A DNA stretch of 64,000 nucleotides, taken from Streptomyces olivochromogenes (GTDB taxonomy: Bacteria; Actinomycetota; Actinomycetes; Streptomycetales; Streptomycetaceae). The DNA is taken from positions 19,987-83,986 of the forward strand of contig NZ_JADDRL010000037.1 in NCBI RefSeq assembly GCF_021538895.1, in the 5' to 3' direction. The notes below the pieces were generated by a model. That model ran no database searches and had not been told where the DNA came from. It saw nothing but the letters and a program-made list of their open reading frames with translations. Numbering within the stretch: the first letter of the stretch is position 1; each line of letters starts with the position of its first letter. Shown here piece by piece: positions 7,170 to 14,196 of this stretch. Made by a program: the position numbers and the translations under genes.

Positions 7170-8678
7170 ATGGTAGCCACCGCTCCGCCGCCCCTACCGC
7201 TCGAAGAGATCCGGGGTGCGGCGGCGGCCGAACCGAGGAGACACCGGACACGGCTGCTGCTGTGGCCCTTCGTCCTCACCCTCGGCGTGACCGGCTACGG
7301 CCTGACCGCTCCCGCGCTGGGGCGCGACGAGCTGATCACCTGGGACGTGGTGACCCGCGACACGGGACACATCCTTGCCACTCTGCACAATGTCGACGCC
7401 GTACACGGCACGTATTACCTGCTGCTGCACCTGTGGGTGAGCCTTTTCGGTGACTCCGTCATTTCCATGCGGCTTCCCTCGGTTCTCGCCGCGTCCGGAG
7501 CCGCGTCCGTCGTGAGTCTCATCGGGAACCGGCTCTTCGGTTCGCGAGCCGGAATTCTCGCCGGAATTCTCTTCGCGCTCGTTCCGGCCGTGAGCCGATA
7601 CGCCCAGGAGGCACGCAGCTACGCCCTTGTGATCCTCCTCGCGGCACTCGCGACCCTCCTGCTGCTCCGGGTGCTCGACCGCCCTCGCAACCCGAGGCGC
7701 TGGGCCGCGTACGCACTCACGCTGGTCGGCCTCGGTCTGCTCCACGTGATCGCGCTGTCCGTCGTGGCGGCCCACGCCTGCATGCTCGCGGCCCACGCAC
7801 GGCGTGACCGCTCCCTGTGGTGGAAGTCCGCCCTCGCCCTCCTGGCCGTCGCCGCCTGTCTCGCCCCCGTCGTCCTGCTCGGCCGCTCCCAGGTCAACAT
7901 CCAGCTGTGGTGGGTTCCGGTGCCCAACGGGTGGGCGCTCCTCACCATCTGGCAGGATATTTTCGCCTCCGGAGCGTGCGCCGGAGCACTGATCGCCTTC
8001 GCTGCCCTGGCTCGCTCGTCGCACCGGGCCGCTCCGCTCCTGTGCGCCGTCTGGGCCGTCCTGCCTCCCGTGCTCGTGTGGCTCGCCTCCCAGGGCGACA
8101 TCTCCTACTTCCGCCCCGCGTACCTGCTGTTCGCCATCCCTGCCTGGGCCCTTCTCGCCGGCGCCGGCCTCAGCGCGGCCTGTCACTCCTGGAAGGCCGC
8201 AACGGCCGTCCTCATGGTGCTGGCCGTCCTCAACCTGTTCGACCAGAGACAAGTGCGACAGCCCTTCGACCACGACGGCCCGATCATGCAGGCCCCCCTC
8301 GACTACAGGTCCGCGGCGGACCTGATCAGGAAGCACTACCGGCCCGGCGACGCCGTCGTCTACGACCGCGAGCACTCGTGGAAGATCGACGCCGGAGTCC
8401 AGTACTACCTGCCCCGCGACCTCAAGATGCGCGACGTGTTCCTGCAGAGGGCTCCGAGGCAGATCAACCAGATCGACTCGGTCGACTGCCCCCTGCCGGA
8501 CCGGTGCCTGAAGGACGAGCAGCGCATCTGGCTTCTGGGCCACGGCGCCGACCCCGACCCGTTCAACGCCATCAACCAGGGCCAGGCCTCCGTCCTGCGG
8601 AACCGGTACTCGCCGGCCTGGAGCCGATCGATGGCGGGGATGACCGTCACCCTGCTCGTCCGCAGGGCCACGAACTGA
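7170..8678 (+). CDS. GT39/ArnT-like polytopic glycosyltransferase
   Basis: The 502-residue protein has about ten hydrophobic segments and the family-39 features: an acidic residue in the first loop (LGRDELITWD) and the YAQEARSYAL segment after the third membrane region, followed by a soluble C-terminal part. These enzymes transfer a sugar from a polyprenyl-phosphate donor to protein or lipid outside the membrane. The ATG at 7170 has an AGGAG site. It follows the Gpi18-like gene by 44 bases and converges on the sugar dehydrogenase gene with only 27 bases between stops. Whether donor and acceptor are linked to dTDP-rhamnose is unknown. Confidence 0.75.
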   Translation: MVATAPPPLPLEEIRGAAAAEPRRHRTRLLLWPFVLTLGVTGYGLTAPALGRDELITWDVVTRDTGHILATLHNVDAVHGTYYLLLHLWVSLFGDSVISMRLPSVLAASGAASVVSLIGNRLFGSRAGILAGILFALVPAVSRYAQEARSYALVILLAALATLLLLRVLDRPRNPRRWAAYALTLVGLGLLHVIALSVVAAHACMLAAHARRDRSLWWKSALALLAVAACLAPVVLLGRSQVNIQLWWVPVPNGWALLTIWQDIFASGACAGALIAFAALARSSHRAAPLLCAVWAVLPPVLVWLASQGDISYFRPAYLLFAIPAWALLAGAGLSAACHSWKAATAVLMVLAVLNLFDQRQVRQPFDHDGPIMQAPLDYRSAADLIRKHYRPGDAVVYDREHSWKIDAGVQYYLPRDLKMRDVFLQRAPRQINQIDSVDCPLPDRCLKDEQRIWLLGHGADPDPFNAINQGQASVLRNRYSPAWSRSMAGMTVTLLVRRATN

Positions 8679-8705
8679 CCTTCCGATGCAGAGCGGCGGA
8701 GCCGA

Positions 8706-9833
8706 TCAGGACGCCGAAGACTTCAGATCCGTCTCGAGTACCTGGTCCGAGCCGTCGGGCTGGGTGCCGTTGTGGTCCGAGTTGCACGTGAACACCCACA
8801 GCGTGTTCCGGCCCGGAACCTTGACGACGGTACGAAGACGGCCGTACTGGTTCGTGTAGTACGCCACCGGGGTGCCGACGCCGGTTCCGCTGACCGGGAT
8901 GCGCCACAGGCGCATGCCGCGCAGGCTCGCCATGTACAGACTGCCGTCGGCGTAGACGAGGCCGCTCGGCGATGCCTCGGTGACGGCCCAGGTGGCCTTG
9001 GGGTTCGTCATCCCCGGCGTGTCACAGGGCCCAGTACAGGTGGGCCAGCCGTAGTTCTTGCCGGGTTCGATGAGGTTGAGCTCGTCGTTGGATTCCGGGC
9101 CGATCTCGGACGCCCAGAGGCGGCCCTCCGGGTCGAAGGCCAGACCCTCGGGGTTGCGGTGACCGTAGGAGTAGACGTACGTCCCGAAGGGGTTGCCCGG
9201 CGCGGGCTTGCCCTCGACGGTCAGCCTCAGGATCTTTCCGTTGAGGGAGTTCTTGTCCTGCGCGAGTTCCTGGTGCTCCGAGTCCCCGGTCGCCGCGTAG
9301 AGGTAACCGTCCGGGCCGAAGACCAGGCGGCCGCCGTTGTGCCAGTCCGCCCGCGCGATGCCGCTGAGCAGCACGTGGTAGTCGCCGAGGGCGGACCCGT
9401 CGTAGGTCATCCGGGCGATCCGGTTGCCCTCGGACGCCGAGTGGAACAGGTAGATGTAGTGGTCCTGCTGCCAATGGGGCGAGACGGCGATGCCCAGCAG
9501 ACCGTCCTCCTGCTTGGTGGTCACCGTCTCCGGCACGGTTCCCACGAGGATCTTTGCACCGGACTGGGTGAGCCTGAAGATCTTGAACGTCTCGGCCTCG
9601 TTGACCAGCGCGGAGCCGTCCGGGAGCCAACTGACGCCCCAGGGTGTGGTCCAGCCGGTCGAGATCGTCCTGGCGGTGCCGGGTTCCGAGGACGCACGAG
9701 ACGCCGCCAGCAGGGACGCGCTGCTTCCGGGCTCGGCAAGGACAAGCAGCCCTGCGGCCATGGCGGCGACGGCGGTCGCCGCGCGCAGCGGTCTCCTCCG
9801 CGACGTTCCGCGGGCCATCGTGACAGTGGGCAC
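8706..9833 (-). CDS. Secreted PQQ-type glucose/sorbosone dehydrogenase
   Basis: The 375-residue protein begins with a twin-arginine-like basic stretch (TSRRRPLRAA) and a hydrophobic signal region, followed by a six-bladed beta-propeller of the soluble glucose/sorbosone dehydrogenase family: TTPWGVSWLPDG, EDGLLGIAVSPHW, the HNGGRLVFGPDGYLY blade and GHRNPEGLAFDPEG are all present, including the catalytic-type His before NGG. It would oxidise an aldose or polyol outside the membrane with PQQ as cofactor. The GTG at 9833 is preferred because AGGAGG lies seven bases upstream; a longer frame starting at 9866 would place this site inside the gene. It faces pqqA across 172 bases, strongly suggesting it is the client of the PQQ made by the neighbouring genes. 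Confidence 0.85.
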   Translation of the reverse strand: MPTVTMARGTSRRRPLRAATAVAAMAAGLLVLAEPGSSASLLAASRASSEPGTARTISTGWTTPWGVSWLPDGSALVNEAETFKIFRLTQSGAKILVGTVPETVTTKQEDGLLGIAVSPHWQQDHYIYLFHSASEGNRIARMTYDGSALGDYHVLLSGIARADWHNGGRLVFGPDGYLYAATGDSEHQELAQDKNSLNGKILRLTVEGKPAPGNPFGTYVYSYGHRNPEGLAFDPEGRLWASEIGPESNDELNLIEPGKNYGWPTCTGPCDTPGMTNPKATWAVTEASPSGLVYADGSLYMASLRGMRLWRIPVSGTGVGTPVAYYTNQYGRLRTVVKVPGRNTLWVFTCNSDHNGTQPDGSDQVLETDLKSSAS

Positions 9834-10005
9834 GTCGCGTCCTCCTGGCTGAACCGGCATGTTCACCCGGAGCGTAGGTGGGCCTCGCGGGACGAAGGCT
9901 CGGACAGGCCCGACGGGTCACCCGTGCAGCCGTCTCCGGTTGCCCGGCCTCCGGTGACTCCGGATGCTGGTGAGGACCTCACCGTCCACCGGAAGGAGAG
10001 GAATC
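9834..10005. promoter_or_regulatory. Divergent promoter region of sugar dehydrogenase and pqqA
   Basis: These 172 bases separate the two divergent starts and must hold promoters for both the quinoprotein and pqqA. I see the ribosome-binding sites (AGGAGG for the dehydrogenase, GGAAGGAGAGG for pqqA) but no consensus -35/-10 pair. Confidence 0.5.
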
Positions 10006-10161
10006 ATGCCGAACGAAGTCAGGGAACCCACGGGCGGACCCGATCGCGGAGCCCACACCGAAGCGGCCCCTCGCACCGTCGAGACGACCTGGGAACGGCC
10101 CGACTACGTAGTCGTCGACACGGCTCTCGAAGTCACCGCGTACTCGCTGGCCACCCGCTAG
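10006..10161 (+). CDS. pqqA: PQQ precursor peptide PqqA
   Basis: This 51-residue peptide ends in LEVTAYSLATR. The E-V-T-x-Y element is the invariant feature of PqqA: the Glu and Tyr side chains are cross-linked by PqqE and become the backbone of pyrroloquinoline quinone. Most proteobacterial PqqA peptides are 22-29 residues; this one has a long hydrophilic N-terminal leader, so the reactive pair sits close to the C-terminus. The ATG at 10006 has a strong site (GGAAGGAGAGG). pqqC follows after 127 bases, with an RNA hairpin in between that may make PqqA more abundant than the enzymes. Confidence 0.92.
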   Translation: MPNEVREPTGGPDRGAHTEAAPRTVETTWERPDYVVVDTALEVTAYSLATR

Positions 10162-10175
10162 CGAGGTCACCGACC

Positions 10176-10208
10176 CGACCCTGAGGGCGCCGACCGCCCT
10201 CGGGGTCG
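10176..10208 (+). terminator. Hairpin between pqqA and pqqC
   Basis: A 14-bp stem (10176-10189 with 10195-10208, one G-U pair) with a five-base loop begins 14 bases after the pqqA stop. There is no U-run. It probably acts as a partial terminator or mRNA stabiliser that raises pqqA transcript over pqqCDE. Confidence 0.75.
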
Positions 10209-10288
10209 CACGGCGGTGCACGCCGACGTATCAGGACGCCGGACCGGCATGGCATCGAGGTGGCCGCCGGCGGAACGGAGATCACACC

Positions 10289-10999
10289 ATGCCGACTGCG
10301 GCGGCCCTGCGGCCTTGGGGAAGCGCGGAGTTCGAGCAAAGGCTGCGGGGCGTGGCCGAAGAGCGCTACCACGACCGTCATCCGTTCAACATCCGCATGC
10401 ACGAAGGCCGGCTCAGCCCGACGCAGCTGCGGTGCTGGATCACCAACCGTTTCCACTACCAGCGGAACATTCCGGTTAAGGACGCCCTCATCACCGCCAA
10501 GTTCGATTCCCCGGACCTGCGGCGCATGTGGCTGCGCAGGATCGAGGACCACGACGGACGCGAGCCGGGCGAAGGCGGCATCGAGCGGTGGCTGCGGCTG
10601 GGCGAGGCCGCCGGCCTGGACCGGGCCGCGCTGCTGTCCGGCGCGGACGTACTGCCCGGCGTGCGGCTCGCCGTGGACGGATACGTCAACTTCTGCCGCC
10701 TGCGGTCACCACTGGAAGCGGTGGCCGCCTCACTGACCGAACTGTCCGCTCCGGACCTCATGCGGCGGCGTATCGAGGCCTTCGAGCGGCACTATCCCTG
10801 GATCGACGCCGACGGCCTCGCCTATTTCCGGGCACGCGTCCGGCAGGGCCGGCGGGACAGCGGGGAAGCATTGCGCCTGGTCCTGCGGTGGGCGCGCAGC
10901 GGGGCCGAACAGGAGCGGGCGGTGGCGGCACTCGCCTTCAAATGCGACGTGTTGTGGTCGCTGCTGGACGCCGTGGCCGGACAGGAGACCCGCCCGTGA
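10289..10999 (+). CDS. pqqC: Pyrroloquinoline-quinone synthase PqqC
   Basis: PqqC performs the final ring closure and oxygen-dependent eight-electron oxidation to PQQ. The 236-residue protein has the all-helical PqqC/TENA-like fold signatures: YHDRHPFNIRMHEG near the N-terminus, the segment NRFHYQRNIPVKDA and the RIEDHDG motif, with conserved His, Arg and Tyr residues that line the active site in characterised enzymes. Length matches the family. The ATG at 10289 follows a GGAG site. Its TGA overlaps the pqqD start (GTGA). Confidence 0.95.
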   Translation: MPTAAALRPWGSAEFEQRLRGVAEERYHDRHPFNIRMHEGRLSPTQLRCWITNRFHYQRNIPVKDALITAKFDSPDLRRMWLRRIEDHDGREPGEGGIERWLRLGEAAGLDRAALLSGADVLPGVRLAVDGYVNFCRLRSPLEAVAASLTELSAPDLMRRRIEAFERHYPWIDADGLAYFRARVRQGRRDSGEALRLVLRWARSGAEQERAVAALAFKCDVLWSLLDAVAGQETRP

Positions 11000-11268
11000 C
11001 GGCGGGGGCCGCGCCGAACTGGCGCCCCAGGCTCTCGCCGGCCGTGGTACTGCGGCACGACCGGGTGCGTGGCACCGATCTGCTGGTCATGCCGGAGCGC
11101 GTGGTGGTACTGACCGGGCAGGCCGGCACCGTCCTCGGGCTGTGCGACGGCGCGCGCGACGTCCGGCGGATCATCGGTGAGCTCGGAACACGCTTTCCCG
11201 GTGCCCCGGTGGCCACCGATGTGCCGGCGTTCCTCGACCGGATGCGGGCCGAGGGCTGGCTGCGGTGA
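10996..11268 (+). CDS. pqqD: PQQ peptide chaperone PqqD
   Basis: The 90-residue protein is a stand-alone PqqD, a winged-helix-like RiPP recognition element that binds the PqqA leader and presents it to PqqE. The family pattern is visible: an N-terminal PRLSPAVVLRHD strand region, LLVMPERVVVLTGQAG in the middle, then the helical DVRRIIGELGTRFPG segment and a C-terminal AFLDRMRAEGWL. The GTG at 10996 overlaps the pqqC stop, and its own stop overlaps the pqqE start, both as GTGA. This tight coupling fits the known PqqD-PqqE complex. Confidence 0.92.
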   Translation: MTAGAAPNWRPRLSPAVVLRHDRVRGTDLLVMPERVVVLTGQAGTVLGLCDGARDVRRIIGELGTRFPGAPVATDVPAFLDRMRAEGWLR

Positions 11269-12359
11269 ACGGCGTCGCAAGGCCCTGGGCCCTGCTCGCC
11301 GAGCTGACGCACGCCTGCCCGTTGCGTTGTCCGTACTGCTCCAATCCGCTGGAGCTCACGCGCCGCTCGCGCGAGTTGACCACGGACCGCTGGGTGGACG
11401 TGATGCGGCAGGCCGGAGACCTGGGCGTGGTGAGCACCCATCTCTCCGGCGGGGAGCCTCTGTTGAAGGACGGCCTGGAAACCATCGTCGCGGCGGCGGA
11501 CTCGGCGGGCATCCACACCCAGCTCGTCACCAGTGGGCTGGGGCTGGACCAGGCCCGGCTGGACGGTCTCCTGACGGCCGGACTGCGCAGCGTCCAACTG
11601 TCGGTGCAGCACGCGGACCCGGGCTCTTCCGACCGGATCGCCGGTCGCCGGTCGTTCGCGGCGAAGGAGCACGCGGCGGCGCTGGTCCGGCAGACAGGGA
11701 TTCCCCTGGGGGTCAATGTCGTTCTGCACCACGACAACCTCGACGAGATCGACGCCCTGGTACGTCTGGCGCTGTCGTGGGGCGCGGACCGCATCGAGTT
11801 GGCCAACACGCAGTTCTACGGCTGGGCCCTGCGCAATCGGGCCGCGCTCATGCCCCGCGTCGAGCAACTGCGCCAGGCGTCGCGGGCCGTGGAGCGGTGG
11901 CGGAAGCGGCTGGCGGGCCGCACCGAACTCGTGTGGGTGGCACCCGACTACGTGGCGGGGGTCGCCAAACCGTGCATGGGCGGATGGGGAGCGGTCTCGC
12001 TCACGGTCACACCCGACGGCACGGTGCTGCCCTGTCCGGCCGCGGCGACGCTGCCCGGCATCGACCCGCCGAATGTCGCAGACCGGCCGCTCGCATGGAT
12101 CTGGGAGCACTCCGGCGCCTTCAACCGGTACCGCGGCACCGACTGGATGCGCGAACCGTGCCGCGGCTGTCCCCACCGTGACGAGGACTTCGGCGGCTGC
12201 CGCTGCCAGGCCTTCGCCCTCACCGGCGACGCCGCCCGCACCGACCCGGCGTGCCGGCTGTCTCCGGACCACGGCCTCGTGGAAGAGGCCGTGTTCACGG
12301 AGGCAGGCAGACCGGGCTACGAGTACCGGACCTACGCCGACCGCGAGCCTCGCCGGTGA
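11265..12359 (+). CDS. pqqE: PqqA peptide cyclase PqqE (radical SAM)
   Basis: PqqE forms the carbon-carbon bond between Glu and Tyr of PqqA. The 364-residue protein shows the radical SAM cluster motif C18-x3-C22-x2-C25 (ACPLRCPYC), the GGEP segment, and a C-terminal SPASM domain with a cysteine-rich end (KPCMGGWG, VLPCPAA, EPCRGCP, GGCRCQAF and a last ACR) for auxiliary clusters. The GTG at 11265 overlaps the pqqD stop. It is the last gene of the cluster; no pqqB and no pqqF/pqqG protease gene follow. It converges on a GT2 gene with 37 bases between stops. Confidence 0.95.
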   Translation: MNGVARPWALLAELTHACPLRCPYCSNPLELTRRSRELTTDRWVDVMRQAGDLGVVSTHLSGGEPLLKDGLETIVAAADSAGIHTQLVTSGLGLDQARLDGLLTAGLRSVQLSVQHADPGSSDRIAGRRSFAAKEHAAALVRQTGIPLGVNVVLHHDNLDEIDALVRLALSWGADRIELANTQFYGWALRNRAALMPRVEQLRQASRAVERWRKRLAGRTELVWVAPDYVAGVAKPCMGGWGAVSLTVTPDGTVLPCPAAATLPGIDPPNVADRPLAWIWEHSGAFNRYRGTDWMREPCRGCPHRDEDFGGCRCQAFALTGDAARTDPACRLSPDHGLVEEAVFTEAGRPGYEYRTYADREPRR

Positions 12360-12396
12360 TCTCTCCGGCCTGTCACGGCAACCACCCCGGGCCGTT

Positions 12397-13431
12397 CTAG
12401 CCGCCGACGGAGTCCTGCCCGCGTCGCGGCCCCGGCCAGGCGAGGCTCGCCGTGGGGGCGACGGCCGCGCCGGTGTCCTCGCCGATGTAGTAGGTCGGGC
12501 GTTGCTGCATGGCCGTGTAGACGCGGCCGATGTACTCGCCGAGCACGCCCAGGCAGATGAGCTGGACGGAGCCGATGAAGAGCACGGCGATGATCAGGGA
12601 GGTCCAGCCGGGGGCGGTGTCGCCCGCCGTGTACGCGGCCAGCGTGTACACCAGCACGCCGAGACAGACCAGGAAGGCGAAGGTGCCCAGCCAGATGGCC
12701 AGGCGCAACGGGGCGACGGAGAAGCCGACGATGCTGTCGAGCGCCAGCAGGACCATCTTGCGCAGAGGGTACTTGGTCTCACCGGCGACGCGTTCTTCGC
12801 GGTGGTAGGTGACCTCTCCGCTGGGGAAGCCGAGCCACGGCACGAGGAGCCGGTACACCTGCGGCTGGTCAGGCAGGGCTTTCAGGGCGTCGAGCACGTT
12901 GCGTGACAGGAGACGGAAGTCGCCCGCCTGGGCCGGCACGTGGTTGCCGACCAGGCGGCGCATGAGCCAGTAGTAGACCCCCGCCGTACGGCGCTTGAAG
13001 CCGGTGTCGGTGGAGCGGTTGGCGCGCACCCCATAGACGATGTCCAGCTTCCGGGAGCGGGCCAGGGCGAGCATCTCGGGGATCTTCTCCGGGGGGTCCT
13101 GGAGATCGGCGTCGAGGCTCGCGGCGTAGTGACCGCGGGCGTGGTGCAACCCGGCGGTCAGCGCGGCCTGGTGTCCGCTGTTGCGGCGCAGTCGCACCAG
13201 TCGCAGCTGCGGCCAGGTGGCCCGCAGTTCCGTCAGCAGGTGGGCCGTCCTGTCCTTGGACCCGTCGTCCACCGCGACGACCTCGTACGGCTCGCCCGTG
13301 CCGTCCAGCACCGGCCGCAGCCGCCCGACCAGCGCCGGCAACGCCTCTTCCTCGTTGAACATCGGGATCACGACCGACAACTCAACCGCCGACTCGATCT
13401 GGTCGGTCGGGTCATGGAGCACATCAATCAT
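12397..13431 (-). CDS. GT2 polyprenyl-phosphate glycosyltransferase (GtrB/DPM1-like)
   Basis: The 344-residue protein has an N-terminal GT2 domain (SVVIPMFNEEEALP, AVDDGSKDRT, the DADLQDPP metal-binding motif, AGDFRLLSR) and two C-terminal membrane helices (about residues 245-267 and 280-303), the plan of undecaprenyl-phosphate glucosyl/mannosyl transferases. It would load a sugar from a nucleotide donor onto polyprenyl phosphate on the cytoplasmic face. The ATG at 13431 is chosen because it directly precedes the conserved region; an ATG at 13449 is possible and neither has a strong ribosome-binding site. A GtrA-like gene is divergent, so the pair may make and flip a lipid-linked sugar used by the GT-C enzymes of this region. 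Confidence 0.85.
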   Translation of the reverse strand: MIDVLHDPTDQIESAVELSVVIPMFNEEEALPALVGRLRPVLDGTGEPYEVVAVDDGSKDRTAHLLTELRATWPQLRLVRLRRNSGHQAALTAGLHHARGHYAASLDADLQDPPEKIPEMLALARSRKLDIVYGVRANRSTDTGFKRRTAGVYYWLMRRLVGNHVPAQAGDFRLLSRNVLDALKALPDQPQVYRLLVPWLGFPSGEVTYHREERVAGETKYPLRKMVLLALDSIVGFSVAPLRLAIWLGTFAFLVCLGVLVYTLAAYTAGDTAPGWTSLIIAVLFIGSVQLICLGVLGEYIGRVYTAMQQRPTYYIGEDTGAAVAPTASLAWPGPRRGQDSVGG

Positions 13432-13559
13432 TCGGAGATGCCAGCCCATTCTGGAGCGGGGCGGCGCAATCAGGCGCCCGTTTTGCTCACATAAGGTACT
13501 GTCTGACGCTGTCTCAGTGCGCACAGACACACGTCCTCGAACCCCGGGTGCCGTAATCC

Positions 13560-13994
13560 ATGCCGAACCTCACCGAGCCCGCCACCGCCTCCGACGTACC
13601 CGAGGCCGGGTTCGCCCGGCAGCTTCCGGTGTTCGCGATCATCGGCCTGGTGTCCACCGCCGCCTATCTGGGCCTGTACGTGGCACTTCGGCCGGTGCTC
13701 GACGCCCAGCCCGCCAACCTGGTCGCGCTCCTGGTCACGGCCGTGGCCAACACCGCGGCCAACCGCCGGTTCACCTTCCGGGTGCGCGGCGCGGAGGGGG
13801 CCGCCCGGCATCAACTGCAAGGGCTGGTGGCCTTCTTCGCCGGACTCGCGCTCAGCGGAGGGGCCCTCGCCGTGGTGCACCGGACTCTGCCCGACGCGCC
13901 GGAGGTGGAGGTCGGCGCACTGATCGTGGCCAATGCGGCCGCGACGGCGCTGCGCTTCGTGCTGCTGCGGCTGTGGGTGTTCCGGGGGCCTTGA
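13560..13994 (+). CDS. GtrA family membrane protein
   Basis: The 144-residue protein has four hydrophobic segments and the GtrA layout: FAIIGLVSTAAYLGLY at the first helix, NLVALLVTAVANTAANRRFTF at the second, and ALRFVLLRLWVF at the last. GtrA proteins are thought to flip polyprenyl-phosphate sugars. It is divergent from a GtrB-like GT2 gene, supporting such a role. It ends before a large hairpin terminator. Confidence 0.85.
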   Translation: MPNLTEPATASDVPEAGFARQLPVFAIIGLVSTAAYLGLYVALRPVLDAQPANLVALLVTAVANTAANRRFTFRVRGAEGAARHQLQGLVAFFAGLALSGGALAVVHRTLPDAPEVEVGALIVANAAATALRFVLLRLWVFRGP

Positions 13995-14021
13995 GTCCCC
14001 GGGCCGCCGGAAAAGGCGAAT

Positions 14022-14073
14022 GGCCTGTCGCCGTGTCTTCCCGTCGGGGCGGACGGGAGCGCGGCGACAGGCC
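14022..14073. terminator. Long hairpin terminator between gtrA-like gene and pckG
   Basis: A perfect 12-bp outer stem (14022-14033 with 14062-14073) encloses a second stem (14039-14045 with 14052-14058). It lies between the converging gtrA-like and pckG genes and can terminate both. Confidence 0.8.
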
Positions 14074-14196
14074 TGGGCCCCGCACCTCGTTGTGCGGGAC
14101 CTCGCCGGTCCGGGAGGACTGCACCGCGGCCGGCCGTGACGATCGCTGGTCAGGGCATCCGAAGACCGGCCGCGGAGTCTTTCTTTCGTGCGGACC

